Shown: positions 16,414-25,889, counted from the first letter of the stretch. The stretch: 33,633 nucleotides of DNA from Lachnospiraceae bacterium NC2004 (GCA_000621905.1 JHXB01000021.1:1-33633); one strand, 5' to 3'. The notes: a model not told the origin generated them from the sequence alone. Program-made: numbers and translations.

Positions 16414-17913
16414 ATGGCTAAGAAGGATATATTAGAAGATTTATATATCTTTGAGATGGCTAACAGTCATCAGGGAAGTGTTGAGCATGGAATAGATATT
16501 ATTCACGAGATGGGCAAGATTGCAAGAAAGCATAATGTTAAGGCGGCAGTTAAGCTCCAATACCGTAATCTCGACAATTTTATTCATCCTGATTATCGCG
16601 GAAGAGATGATGTTCCTCATGTTTCAAGGTTTGAGAGCACGAGGCTAACATTTGATCAGTTTTCTCAACTTATTGAGGCTATGAAGGAGGAAGGACTTGT
16701 TACTATGAGTACGCCGTTTGACGAAGATGGTGTTGATTGGTGTATGGAACAGGGACTTGATGTTATTAAGATAGCAAGTTGTTCATCGCTTGACTGGCCA
16801 CTTCTTTCTAAGGCAGCCAACACAGGTAAACCGCTTATTATTTCTACCGGAGGTAAGACACTTTCAGATATTGACAAGTTATATAATTTCTTTACACATA
16901 GACATTGTCATTTTGCATTTTTACATTGTGTTGCAGAGTATCCAGCTCCGGAAGAGCATCTTCAGCTTGATTTTATCGATCGTATGAGAAAGAGATATCC
17001 GGATGTCCCTATCGGATATTCGGGTCATGAGGATCCTGATGATCACACCGTGCCAATGATGGCTATAGCCAAGGGAGCAACTATCTTAGAGAGACACGTT
17101 GGCCTTCCTACAGAGACTATTAAGCTTAACGCATACTCTATGAACCCTTCTCAAGCAGAGCAGTGGATTGCTGCTTCTGAGAGAGCTAAGAATATGTGTA
17201 GTCTTAAGAAAGATAATGAGAAATATGTATCTCAAGCAGAGATTGACTCACTTAATTCTCTTATGCGTGGTGTATACTTAACACATGATGTTAATGCCGG
17301 AGATGAGATTACCAGAGAAGATGTATTCTTCGCTATGCCATGCAATGACAAGCAGATGACCAGTGGCGAGTTCTATGATGGAATAATTGCAAGTAAAGAT
17401 TACAAGGCTAATGATGAACTTCATGAGAAGAAGAAGGTTACAGACGTTAATCTCGCAAGAAGTGTTATACATGACGCCAAAGGTATGCTTTACGAGGCCG
17501 GCATTGCTCTAGGAGATGACTTTGAGGTTGAACTTTCTCATCATTACGGAATGCAGAATTTCAGAAATGTGGGAGCTGTCATTATCAATATTATCAACAG
17601 AGAGTATTGCAAGAAGCTTATTATAGTTTTAGCAGGGCAGAAGCATCCTATGCATTTGCACAAGGCTAAGGAAGAGACGTTCCAGCTTCTTTACGGTGAT
17701 TTGGAGGTTGAGATTGACGGTGTTAAGCGTGAGATGAAGCCTGGAGATATTCAGACCGTATTAAGGGGACAGAATCACAAGTTCTCGTCTAAGAACGGAG
17801 CTATATTCGAAGAGGTTTCAACGACACATATTAAGAATGACTCGTTCTATGAGGATCCTGAGATTAGAGGTAAAGATCTCATGGAGAGAAAGACTATACT
17901 TAAGAAATGGTAA
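16414..17913 (+). CDS. NeuB-family sialic acid synthase-like protein fused to SAF and cupin domains
   Basis: A 499-aa fusion. Residues about 10-270 form a NeuB TIM barrel, which in the family condenses phosphoenolpyruvate with an amino sugar. Seen are the EMANSHQG opening, VKLQYRN, STPFDEDG, IKIASCSS, IISTGG, LHCVAEYPAP, GYSGHE and ILERHVG. A SAF (antifreeze-like) domain follows at about 285-350. The last ~130 residues carry a cupin with HPMHLHKAKEE and a later NHKF, fitting an HxH...E...H metal site. No neuA, neuC or glycan genes are near, so the sugar is unknown. It could belong to a nonulosonate or spore-polysaccharide pathway. The ribosome site is GGAGGCGG. Confidence 0.85.
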   Translation: MAKKDILEDLYIFEMANSHQGSVEHGIDIIHEMGKIARKHNVKAAVKLQYRNLDNFIHPDYRGRDDVPHVSRFESTRLTFDQFSQLIEAMKEEGLVTMSTPFDEDGVDWCMEQGLDVIKIASCSSLDWPLLSKAANTGKPLIISTGGKTLSDIDKLYNFFTHRHCHFAFLHCVAEYPAPEEHLQLDFIDRMRKRYPDVPIGYSGHEDPDDHTVPMMAIAKGATILERHVGLPTETIKLNAYSMNPSQAEQWIAASERAKNMCSLKKDNEKYVSQAEIDSLNSLMRGVYLTHDVNAGDEITREDVFFAMPCNDKQMTSGEFYDGIIASKDYKANDELHEKKKVTDVNLARSVIHDAKGMLYEAGIALGDDFEVELSHHYGMQNFRNVGAVIINIINREYCKKLIIVLAGQKHPMHLHKAKEETFQLLYGDLEVEIDGVKREMKPGDIQTVLRGQNHKFSSKNGAIFEEVSTTHIKNDSFYEDPEIRGKDLMERKTILKKW

Positions 17914-17939
17914 CAGTATAAATTAAGAGGTGAATGTTT

Positions 17940-18632
17940 ATGAAGAATCAAAAAGAATGTATCCTTGTTGTGGAAGATGAGGGAAGAATCCGACGAATGC
18001 TTGTTGATTACTTGGGGATTAGAGATTATCATGTGATTGAAGCGGCTGATGGTGAAGAGGCACTTAATGTGTTCTATGAGAACAATCAGTATATCGATCT
18101 CATTTTACTTGATATTATGCTTCCTAAGCTTGATGGATATCAGGTTCTTAAGGAGATTAGAGATATGTCTGATGTTCCTGTTATTATGCTCACGGCTAAA
18201 GATGGAGAGCACGATCAGTTAGAGGGATTCAGACTTGGAGTTGATGATTACATCCTTAAACCATTCTCAAATGCAGTTTTGTTGGGGCATGTTGAGGCTG
18301 TTTTAAAGAGAAGCAGCGTTGGAGTCGGACATGGAAAGCAGCGTGAGATAGGTGAGCTTGTTATTGACAGCGAGAGCAAGAGAGTGTTCCTTCACGATAA
18401 GGACATTGGATTGACAGCTAAGGAATACAGTCTTCTTACGTATTTCCTCGACAATATGAATGTAGTTGTCTTAAGAGAGAACATACTTAATCAGGTGTGG
18501 GGATACAATTATGTAGGTGACACAAGAACTGTTGATACACATATCAAGCAGCTTCGTGCCAAGCTTACGGCTGAGTGTCCATACATTAAGACAGTGCATG
18601 GATTTGGATATAGGTTTGAATTACCTGAATAA
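17940..18632 (+). CDS. Orphan OmpR-family response regulator
   Basis: A 230-aa winged-helix response regulator. The receiver has E12-D13, phosphoacceptor D58 in LILLDIMLPKLDG, T85 and K107. The C-terminal DNA-binding domain includes GLTAKEYSLLTYFL and TRTVDTHIKQLRAKL. The ATG at 17934 is only 1 nt from the AGAGGTG site, so the ATG at 17940 (7 nt spacing) is chosen. No histidine kinase lies beside it. The neighbours are the NeuB-cupin gene (26 nt upstream) and a MutS-like ATPase (20 nt downstream). The kinase must be elsewhere, or the regulator may be used without one. Confidence 0.92.
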   Translation: MKNQKECILVVEDEGRIRRMLVDYLGIRDYHVIEAADGEEALNVFYENNQYIDLILLDIMLPKLDGYQVLKEIRDMSDVPVIMLTAKDGEHDQLEGFRLGVDDYILKPFSNAVLLGHVEAVLKRSSVGVGHGKQREIGELVIDSESKRVFLHDKDIGLTAKEYSLLTYFLDNMNVVVLRENILNQVWGYNYVGDTRTVDTHIKQLRAKLTAECPYIKTVHGFGYRFELPE

Positions 18633-18652
18633 TTAACGGAAAGGACGATTTC

Positions 18653-20518
18653 ATGACCGAGTCTGGTATAGTTGAAAGCTATATTAAATTAAGAGAAGAA
18701 GTCAATGAAACAGCCATTAAGTTAAATGCAGAAACCAACCGTCTGAGTTTAGGGCGGTTGGTCTCTTTTGCTATTGGAGTAATTGCGGTAACTATAGGGT
18801 TGGTTGATTCTAAGACATTGGCGCTTATAATCGGAATTGTTGCACTGGTATGCTTTGTTGTAATGGTGATTGTAAGTTATAAGAAGAACGACATGCTGAT
18901 GGAAGCTAAGGCATCTTGTGAGGTTTATGACAGGTATATTAAGAGGTTTAGTGATGAATGGAAGGAATTTGATGATGACGGAGTTGAGTTTTTGGATGCA
19001 TCAGATTCTTATGTCAAAGAAGTTGCCATGGATCTTGATTTGTTGGGAGAAGAATCACTTTATCAATACATAAATGTATGTGGCTCTTATTCCGGCAAAG
19101 AGAAACTTTATAAGTATTTGACGCTTGCATTTTCTAACAGAGATGCGTTTTTGGATTCTGCTCGGAATCTTGAGAGCGTTTTTATGACTTCTAAGATTGC
19201 GATAGAAGAGAGACAGGCGGCTGTAAGAGCGCTTACCAAGCTTGATGAGTTAAGTTATAAACTCGAGACTTTGATTTTAAAGGCAAAGGCACGATCTAAG
19301 AAAGATCTTTTGCTTAATCCGGAGACGGCATTTAAGAGTGATGATGACGATAGGAAGTTTACCGCGATTGTATTAGCACTTACCATAATTCTTTTGGGAG
19401 CTTCATGGATTAGCGTTATATTGGCGGTGTTAAAGGTTATGTCGTTCTTGGTTCCGACAATACTCTTTGTTTTGACATTTGTTATCAGTCAGTTTATGGA
19501 TGGAACATTTATGGGAGTCAGTTCGGAGGCGTTTTCATTTGTCAATTATTTAGCAGCATATGAAGAGTTTTTATCTGAGATTACAAGTCATGATTATGAA
19601 TCTGATGCGCTAAAGAGGATTAAATCGGAGATAGCTAAGGATTCAGACAAGGCTATATTGGGGCTTAAAACTATCAGCAGCGCCATTAATCTAAGAGCCA
19701 ATCCTCTTGTTTATGGGCTTTTGTGTACGGCTGTGTTTTACAATGCTTTAATATATCTAAGGTTTGCTTCGTGGAAGAAGAAGTATATTAAAAGAGTGCC
19801 TAAGTGGATAGATGCGGCCGGAGAGATGGAGGCTTTTCTTAGTCTTGCGGTTATTGGTAGAGTAAAGTCAGTGTCGGCATTTCCTAATATACTTGAAGAT
19901 ATTAAGCCGGTGATTGATTTTGAAGAACTTTATCACCCGCTTATTAAAGAGAGTACGGTTGTTTCTAATCCATGTCGTATTAAGGAAGGAATTCGTATTA
20001 TAACCGGCTCTAATATGTCAGGTAAGACGACATATTTAAGGTCTTTGGGCGTTAATGTGTGTCTTGCTTATTCCGGTGCAATGGTATGCTCTAAAGAGGC
20101 GTCTTTAAGCATATTTAAGATGTTCACGTCAATGAGAGTTATGGATGATGTAGGTAGAGGAATTTCAAGTTTTTATGCCGAGGTGCTTAGGATTAAGGCA
20201 ATGTCAGAGTTTGTGAAGAATAAGGTTTCTATGTTGGTTCTTATTGACGAGATATTTAAGGGGACTAATTCTGCAGACAGGATTATAGGCGCTAAGGGAG
20301 TTATAGGAACTCTAGCTAAACCTTGGGTGTGCGGAATGATTACCACTCATGACTTTGAACTATGCGATTTAGCTGAAGCACATAGCAATATTACCAACAA
20401 TCATTTTGACGAGTATTTTGAAGAGGATGAGCTTAAGTTTGAATACAAGATTAAGGATGGACGATGTGTAACAACCAATGCTATTCATATTCTTAAGATG
20501 GCAGGTATCAATATTTAG
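18653..20518 (+). CDS. Membrane-anchored MutS-like ATPase
   Basis: A 621-aa protein whose C-terminal third is a MutS-family ABC ATPase: Walker A GSNMSGKTT (G452, K458, T459), a signature-like segment DDVGRGISSFYAEV, Walker B VLIDEIFKG (D532, E533) and the H-loop ITTHDFE. It lacks the mismatch-binding domain I of MutS. The N-terminal half has hydrophobic segments at about 33-53, 56-76, 236-258 and 262-282, so it is probably in the membrane. Similar proteins are often misannotated as mismatch repair MutS. The function is unknown. The start fits AAAGGA. The Sir2 gene follows after 19 nt. Confidence 0.85.
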   Translation: MTESGIVESYIKLREEVNETAIKLNAETNRLSLGRLVSFAIGVIAVTIGLVDSKTLALIIGIVALVCFVVMVIVSYKKNDMLMEAKASCEVYDRYIKRFSDEWKEFDDDGVEFLDASDSYVKEVAMDLDLLGEESLYQYINVCGSYSGKEKLYKYLTLAFSNRDAFLDSARNLESVFMTSKIAIEERQAAVRALTKLDELSYKLETLILKAKARSKKDLLLNPETAFKSDDDDRKFTAIVLALTIILLGASWISVILAVLKVMSFLVPTILFVLTFVISQFMDGTFMGVSSEAFSFVNYLAAYEEFLSEITSHDYESDALKRIKSEIAKDSDKAILGLKTISSAINLRANPLVYGLLCTAVFYNALIYLRFASWKKKYIKRVPKWIDAAGEMEAFLSLAVIGRVKSVSAFPNILEDIKPVIDFEELYHPLIKESTVVSNPCRIKEGIRIITGSNMSGKTTYLRSLGVNVCLAYSGAMVCSKEASLSIFKMFTSMRVMDDVGRGISSFYAEVLRIKAMSEFVKNKVSMLVLIDEIFKGTNSADRIIGAKGVIGTLAKPWVCGMITTHDFELCDLAEAHSNITNNHFDEYFEEDELKFEYKIKDGRCVTTNAIHILKMAGINI

Positions 20519-20537
20519 TTAATGTGGAGGTGTTTAT

Positions 20538-21263
20538 ATGGATGACAAAATTGTTAAGCTTCAAGAGATTATCGATACCAATGACAATATCGTGTTCTTT
20601 GGAGGAGCGGGTGTATCAACGGAGAGTGGAATTCCTGATTTTAGAAGTCAGGACGGCTTATATCATATGAAATATAAGTATCCGCCTGAGACTATAGTCA
20701 GTCATACATTTTTTGTTAATAAGACAGAAGAATTTTATGAGTTCTATAAGGACAAGATGATAGCACTTGATGCTAAGCCTAATGCGGCACACATTGCTCT
20801 GGCTAAGTTAGAAGAGAAGGGCAAGCTTAAAGCTATAATCACTCAGAATATTGATGGACTTCATCAGTTGGCTGGAAGTAAAGAAGTTTATGATATTCAT
20901 GGATGCGTTCACAGGAATTATTGTACTCATTGTCGTAAGCTTTTTACTGCTGAGGATATAATGAAGATGGATGGCGTGCCTAAGTGTGATGAGTGCGGAG
21001 GTCTTATCAAGCCTGACGTAGTGCTTTATGAAGAGGGATTAGACCAGAATCTGATTGCTAAGAGTATAAGCGCGATAAGTAAGGCTAATGTATTAATTAT
21101 CGGCGGAACGTCTTTGGCAGTGTATCCGGCAGCAGGATTTATCGATTACTTTAACGGTGAGCATCTTGTTGTTATTAATAAGTCAGATACATCTAGGCAT
21201 GTAAGAGCGACACTAACAATAACCGATCCTATCGGAGAAGTTTTTTCAAAACTTAAGATATAA
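20538..21263 (+). CDS. cobB: Sir2-family NAD-dependent protein deacylase
   Basis: A 241-aa sirtuin that removes acetyl or other acyl groups from lysine using NAD, giving nicotinamide and O-acyl-ADP-ribose. Motifs: GAGVSTESGIPDFRS (NAD binding, near 19-33), TQNIDGLHQLAG, catalytic H121 in DIHG, a zinc site C129/C132 and C150/C153, and the late GGTSLAVYPA segment. This is the usual bacterial length and order. The GGAGGTG ribosome site supports the start. It is the last gene of the run that starts at 14980, and a hairpin follows. The gene symbol is by family only. Confidence 0.93.
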   Translation: MDDKIVKLQEIIDTNDNIVFFGGAGVSTESGIPDFRSQDGLYHMKYKYPPETIVSHTFFVNKTEEFYEFYKDKMIALDAKPNAAHIALAKLEEKGKLKAIITQNIDGLHQLAGSKEVYDIHGCVHRNYCTHCRKLFTAEDIMKMDGVPKCDECGGLIKPDVVLYEEGLDQNLIAKSISAISKANVLIIGGTSLAVYPAAGFIDYFNGEHLVVINKSDTSRHVRATLTITDPIGEVFSKLKI

Positions 21264-21267
21264 TAAT

Positions 21268-21295
21268 AGAGCAGGCTTTTCGCCTGCTCTTGATT
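21268..21295. terminator. Hairpin between the Sir2 and DUF2079 genes
   Basis: AGAGCAGGC pairs with GCCTGCTCT around a 5-nt loop, between two convergent genes. The T-tracts on both sides are interrupted, so strength is uncertain. It probably works bidirectionally. Confidence 0.7.
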
Positions 21296-21296
21296 A

Positions 21297-23105
21297 TTAC
21301 TTCTTTAAGAGAACGTATACATCATCTTCACTAGATACTTCAACGTATCCGTTGCTTACATATAGTTGTTCTTCTGCTGTAACATTTTCATCTGCGTAAC
21401 CCGGACGCAAATCAAATATTGCGTAGTCTGTGTCAAATATTTCGTTGCTATTAACGATTGCACCGTCTATCATGAATATTGTATCTCTTTTAGCAAGTTT
21501 AGGAACAAGGAATGTTGTTGATGACACGCTTGCGTCATCAGGAATCTCTTTAAATGCCTCTTCTAAAATCTCGATAGTATCAGAGCTGTTCTTGTAGTTG
21601 TCAATGTAATAAGTCTTTGTGGAAAGTTGACTTATAAATGCCACTATACCAACTAATGCGATAAGTAAAAGATAATGATGTCTCTTATTATATTCCTTAA
21701 TGTCATAGATATTAAGAATTGCCACATATAATATAAACATATATGGCCCGAAAACATATTGATAGTATATGTTATGCTGATACACATAATCCGTCAAAAG
21801 ATTGACAAATACGAACGGCACTAAGAGTACATACCTGCTTAAATATTTGGTTGTAAATGCCATAAAACCAATCGGAAGGATAACATTTATAAGGAATTTA
21901 ATCTTGTCCTCTTGCATAATCTGATCAACAAGATATCCCGGGTTAGTGAGTAGGGTAGTTAATATTCCTAAAAGACCTTCGTTCTCAGGTGTTACCAGAT
22001 TCGAATAGTGGTTGGTCATAAGTCCATCGCCATATTTGGCGATATAGGCAAATGCTATCGCCATAGCAATTAATCCTATCAGCGTGATTATGATTCCCCT
22101 TTTTATATTTCTTCTTGATATAATCGAGTATGCTCCAAGTATAATCACAAATAGTGTTGCGTCCTCTTTGACTGTACAGACTGCAACTGAGAGGATTAGC
22201 GTTGGAATAAGATACTCTGACTCGTAGCACCAAAACAGGAATAGGAGAAGCGGAATAAGGAAAACATTTTCATGGAAATCGTAAAATACTCCTCCAAATG
22301 CAGCCGGGGAGAGTGCATAAACAAGAACTATGATAACTCTTTCAGTGTTGTTAAAACCTATCCTCTTGGTTAAAAGGTAAAGTGGCAAGACCCCTACTCC
22401 CACTGATAAAGCCTGCAAAATAAGCAAGGTTTCGGTGTGAGGGAATATCATATATACCGGTAAAAACAAATAATATATAAGTGATGTGTGAACATGAAGA
22501 TGAGAGAGAAGTGTCTGTCTCTCACAGGTTGTGTTAAGACTAAAGTTGTCCTTCATGTTATAAAACATTTGCGCATATATGCCCATGTCAAATGTTGAGG
22601 ATGAATTATTCTCGAATCTGCATATGGTTATTACTGCGAGTATGGTTGCTAATAAAACTCCTATAACTGCAGTGATTATAATTGCAGTCTTTTCTTTCTT
22701 AATCTCAGGAATAAGTGTCAGATAGTAGTCCTTGTAATAGTATATACATAGTGCAAGTACAAAGAATACAGCTAACATTATATATGGACCTGAGTTGGCC
22801 ATTGCTAATGCGGTGCCAAATGATACCAGTGAGATTAATAAAAATACGGCATCAAAGCCCTTGGCTCTTGCTGCGTAGTGAAGTATAGATACGATTCCAA
22901 AGCAAATGATATAATGAAGTGCGAACTTTGGAAGTGAGACTTCACTGAATGAGATGAGAGTGAAGTCATGGACTTTGCTCTCGATAAGTACCGTTACGCA
23001 CCAGACAGCGATGAGTCTGGTAATTATGTTCTCATATGTTATGGTTATAGTTTCTTTTGGTGTATTGTGTGGAGCCTTCTTGGCTCGTGATTTCGTTGAA
23101 CTCAT
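21297..23105 (-). CDS. DUF2079 polytopic membrane protein
   Basis: A 602-aa integral membrane protein with about a dozen hydrophobic segments. The region around residues 165-260 has the DUF2079 layout: a conserved FDMGIYAQMFYN, then SHLHVHTSLIYYLFLPVY, LLILQALSVGVGVLPLYLL and FYDFHENVFLIPLLL. The family looks like GT-C glycosyltransferases or mannosyltransferase-like proteins, but its reaction is not established. The Lys/Arg-rich first 15 residues are cytoplasmic, and the C-terminal ~90 residues form a soluble outside domain. AAGAGGTAA is the ribosome site. It is transcribed divergently from the citrate synthase. Confidence 0.88.
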   Translation of the reverse strand: MSSTKSRAKKAPHNTPKETITITYENIITRLIAVWCVTVLIESKVHDFTLISFSEVSLPKFALHYIICFGIVSILHYAARAKGFDAVFLLISLVSFGTALAMANSGPYIMLAVFFVLALCIYYYKDYYLTLIPEIKKEKTAIIITAVIGVLLATILAVITICRFENNSSSTFDMGIYAQMFYNMKDNFSLNTTCERQTLLSHLHVHTSLIYYLFLPVYMIFPHTETLLILQALSVGVGVLPLYLLTKRIGFNNTERVIIVLVYALSPAAFGGVFYDFHENVFLIPLLLFLFWCYESEYLIPTLILSVAVCTVKEDATLFVIILGAYSIISRRNIKRGIIITLIGLIAMAIAFAYIAKYGDGLMTNHYSNLVTPENEGLLGILTTLLTNPGYLVDQIMQEDKIKFLINVILPIGFMAFTTKYLSRYVLLVPFVFVNLLTDYVYQHNIYYQYVFGPYMFILYVAILNIYDIKEYNKRHHYLLLIALVGIVAFISQLSTKTYYIDNYKNSSDTIEILEEAFKEIPDDASVSSTTFLVPKLAKRDTIFMIDGAIVNSNEIFDTDYAIFDLRPGYADENVTAEEQLYVSNGYVEVSSEDDVYVLLKK

Positions 23106-23199
23106 GATATTACCTCTTGCTTTTTAGATACCTTAAAGTATATGTCAATCAAGAGGTTTTATCAATAGAAAACTTTCACTTTTCTTTGATTCTCAAATG

Positions 23200-23208
23200 T
23201 GGTATACT
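23200..23208 (+). promoter_or_regulatory. Extended -10 promoter of the citrate synthase gene
   Basis: TGGTATACT gives an extended -10 (TGn plus TATACT). No good -35 is visible, as is common for this class. It is 63 nt before the chosen start. Confidence 0.5.
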
Positions 23209-23271
23209 GTTGGAGTATATTATAAGTTATTTATGTGCTGGTGCGTGCGTACCTATAGAAAGGATGATAGA

Positions 23272-24648
23272 ATGCAAGACATCAACAAGAATATTTGGAG
23301 TGATCAGATTATTAGAATGGCAGATAGGATTACTGCCAATCATCAGATTGATCCGGAACTTTATACCAAGTATGATGTTAAGCGAGGACTTAGAGATATA
23401 AATGGTAAGGGTGTTTTAGCGGGACTTACAGAGATATCAGAGATTCTTTCGTATACTGTTGTTGATATGGAGATGATACCATGTGAAGGTAAGTTATATT
23501 ACCAGGGTATCAATGTTGAAGATTTGGTTACAGGTTTTATGAAGGAGAAGAGATTCGGTTTTGAAGAGACTGTTTTCTTGCTTCTTTTCGGTAGCCTTCC
23601 AACAGAGGAAGAACTTGTAGATTTTAAGAGAGTTTTGGTCGAGAAGAGAGAGCTCCCTAACGGATTTACCAGAGATATCATAATGAAGGCACCAAGTCCT
23701 GACATTATGAATGCGATGAGCAGATCGGTATTAGCTCTATATTCTTATGATAAGCGTGCAGGTGATACCACCATTCCTAACGTTCTTGATCAGTGTTTGG
23801 GACTTATTTCATTATTCCCAAGACTTGCTGTTTACGCATATGTTACTTACAATCATTTTTATAATGGTAAGAGTCTTATCATACATGCTCCGGATCCTTC
23901 TAAGTCATTGGCTGAGAACTTCCTTTACATGTTGAGACCTGACAACAGATATACTGAGCTTGAGGCAAGGATTCTTGATCTTGCTCTCGTTCTTCATGCA
24001 GAGCATGGTGGTGGTAACAATTCGACATTTGTCGATCATGTTATAACCTCTTCGGGAACTGACACATATTCGGCTATTTCGGCTTCTTTAGGTTCTTTAA
24101 AGGGACCTAAGCACGGTGGTGCCAACATTAAGGTTACTGAGATGTTTGATGATCTTAAGGCTTGTGTCAAGGATTGGAATGATGAGGAAGAGATAGCTAA
24201 TTACCTTAAGAAGCTTCTTCACAAGGAAGCATTTGACAAGATGGGTCTTATCTATGGTATGGGACATGCAGTTTATTCTGTGTCTGATCCTCGTGCTAAG
24301 ATGCTTAAGATGTTTGTTGAGGACCTCGCCAATGAGAAGGGACTTAATGACGAGCTTAAGCTTTATAAGACTGTTGAGAGACTTGCACCTGAGATTATCG
24401 CGAGAGAGCGTAAGATCTACAAGGGTGTATGTATCAATGTTGATTTCTATAGTGGTTTTATATATGATATGCTCAATATTCCTCATGAGCTTTACACTCC
24501 GATGTTTGCTATGGCGCGTATTGCCGGATGGAGTGCACACAGACTTGAGGAGATTATCAACGGAGGTAAGATTATAAGACCTGCTTATAAGGCTGTTAGT
24601 AAGCATAAGGATTATAGTTCGCTGGAGAGTAGAGAATATGATGATTGA
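23272..24648 (+). CDS. gltA: Citrate synthase
   Basis: Condenses acetyl-CoA with oxaloacetate to citrate, probably to supply 2-oxoglutarate for glutamate in an incomplete TCA cycle. A 458-aa protein of the ordinary (Si) family. The catalytic residues are H245 (EHGGGNNST), H332 (YGMGHAVY) and D391 (NVDFYSG). The N-terminal extension before the core is about 40 aa. The open frame reaches back to 23197, but the ATG at 23272 has the GAAAGGATGA ribosome site and the upstream residues look unconserved. A 2-methylcitrate synthase cannot be excluded, although no prp genes are near. A terminator hairpin follows after repeat copy A. Confidence 0.92.
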   Translation: MQDINKNIWSDQIIRMADRITANHQIDPELYTKYDVKRGLRDINGKGVLAGLTEISEILSYTVVDMEMIPCEGKLYYQGINVEDLVTGFMKEKRFGFEETVFLLLFGSLPTEEELVDFKRVLVEKRELPNGFTRDIIMKAPSPDIMNAMSRSVLALYSYDKRAGDTTIPNVLDQCLGLISLFPRLAVYAYVTYNHFYNGKSLIIHAPDPSKSLAENFLYMLRPDNRYTELEARILDLALVLHAEHGGGNNSTFVDHVITSSGTDTYSAISASLGSLKGPKHGGANIKVTEMFDDLKACVKDWNDEEEIANYLKKLLHKEAFDKMGLIYGMGHAVYSVSDPRAKMLKMFVEDLANEKGLNDELKLYKTVERLAPEIIARERKIYKGVCINVDFYSGFIYDMLNIPHELYTPMFAMARIAGWSAHRLEEIINGGKIIRPAYKAVSKHKDYSSLESREYDD

Positions 24649-24650
24649 TG

Positions 24651-24837
24651 GGGGCGGATGTAATTAGAGCATAATATGTTATTTCTTCGGGACGCCTCTC
24701 GGCTTTGTGAAATTGACGATCCCGGCAACACAATGCTACGTCGGACGCGCTCTGTATTATTAAGTAACGAAACGCTTGGGCGCCCTGTGAAATAGCACAT
24801 TATGCTCTTTTTAATCCTCAGGGTGGCGGAGCCACCG
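24651..24837. repeat. Palindromic repeat element, copy A
   Basis: 187 bp lying immediately after the citrate synthase stop. The core at 24666-24808 has near-perfect terminal inverted repeats (AGAGCATAAT.TGTTATT and its complement ending in ATGCTCT) followed by TTTTT. The inner arms GACGCC and GGCGCC can extend the stem. It ends with the hairpin GGTGGCGGAGCCACC. The same element recurs in direct orientation at 26019. It may be a MITE, a REP-like repeat or a structured RNA. Confidence 0.85.
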
Positions 24838-24852
24838 GGAAACGGATAATAA

Positions 24853-24889
24853 AGCGCCATATGGATTATACCATATGGCGCTCTTTGTT
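24853..24889 (+). terminator. Terminator downstream of citrate synthase and repeat A
   Basis: A perfect 12-bp stem, AGCGCCATATGG with CCATATGGCGCT, followed by CTTTGTT. It is probably the original citrate synthase terminator, pushed away from the gene by repeat copy A. Confidence 0.8.
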
Positions 24890-24956
24890 ACTTTGATGAT
24901 AATAATAAATTGATTCATAAATCCTTCGTTCTAGTTATTAATTGGGTTTGTTTTTG

Positions 24957-25889
24957 TTATTGTGCTTTAGCTAGTCGTAACTGTTCTTTTAAGGATTCAA
25001 TCTCTGCATCCTTCTCAGATAACTGAGTATCCTTTTCGGTCAATTGAGATATCAGTGAATCCTTCTCGGCAAGAAGCTTCTTTGCTTCTTCATCCTTTTG
25101 CTTAGAAATCTCATTGATGATTTTCTCGTCTCTTAATCTTAATACCTCACACATCTGCCTCTTACCTCCTTTCGTTTCGTTAGCTAATGTGTATAACTTC
25201 TGATCGTTCGCAAGTATTCCGGCTAGCGCTACTGTAGAGTTCTTAACCTCATACTTGCTAACATCTGCAGTTCCATTGTATATGGAACTTAAAAATGCCC
25301 TTATCTCCTCAAGGTCTTCGTTTGAAAATGACAATTTATCATCATGTCCTAAATCGATTACATATAATGGATAATCCGGTACAAATGGTTTGATTTTATC
25401 ATCTATATCCATCATATCGTGTAATGATTTAGGTCCGCTCCAAGTATTCTCACCAGTGTAAAACACCACCGTTATAACCGGAGTTATTTTAACATCTTTA
25501 GGAACACTAGATAATCTTTCATCTACGGTCCATTCTGTCTTATCGACGTCTTTACCGCCATAAATTCCTAACTCAGAGCTATAGGACAGAGCATCGTAAA
25601 GCATCTTTCTAACAGGCATTGCATAATGAATCTTATCCTGATTCTCTATACCCACTATCAAAAGATGCCCATATTTAGTTCTTCTAAGGCAATCTCTATA
25701 TCTATATATCTTCTCAGGTTTTGCCCTAGCAATAACATTTTCTTGATATGCTGTGTCTATCGGTTCTAGTTCGTCAGGGTTGATTAATTCCTCCTTGAAT
25801 AAGAAATCGTTAAACACAGATGCATATACATTGTTGTCACTGAAAAAGTCTTTTAAGGCTATATCAGTGCTTGGAATGTTAGATGACAT
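24957..25889 (-). CDS. Rpn-family (PD-(D/E)XK) recombination-promoting nuclease / putative transposase
   Basis: A 310-aa protein of the family annotated as PD-(D/E)XK nuclease transposase (Rpn, RpnA-E in E. coli). Residues 1-60 hold the usual opening with KDFFSDN and FNDFLF. The nuclease strand YGHLLIVGIENQ carries the E-x-Q form of the active site and is followed by AMPVRKMLYDA. The middle has VITVVFYTGENTWSGPKSLH, typical of the family. The C-terminal ~60 residues form a coiled coil with repeated EKD units. AAAGGAGG gives the ribosome site. Two direct copies of a repeat element flank the gene. Confidence 0.85.
   Translation of the reverse strand: MSSNIPSTDIALKDFFSDNNVYASVFNDFLFKEELINPDELEPIDTAYQENVIARAKPEKIYRYRDCLRRTKYGHLLIVGIENQDKIHYAMPVRKMLYDALSYSSELGIYGGKDVDKTEWTVDERLSSVPKDVKITPVITVVFYTGENTWSGPKSLHDMMDIDDKIKPFVPDYPLYVIDLGHDDKLSFSNEDLEEIRAFLSSIYNGTADVSKYEVKNSTVALAGILANDQKLYTLANETKGGKRQMCEVLRLRDEKIINEISKQKDEEAKKLLAEKDSLISQLTEKDTQLSEKDAEIESLKEQLRLAKAQ

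Noticed and set aside
18653-20518. True mismatch-repair MutS
   Set aside because: Only the ATPase part matches. The N-terminal mismatch-binding domain is missing and membrane helices take its place.
24097-24606. Leftward open frame of 169 codons opposite citrate synthase
   Set aside because: It lies entirely antisense to conserved catalytic regions of citrate synthase. Composition is that of a shadow frame.
24612-24860. Short leftward open frames over the palindromic repeats (also 25970-26173)
   Set aside because: They are created by the repeat sequence itself, differ between the two copies and lack ribosome sites.
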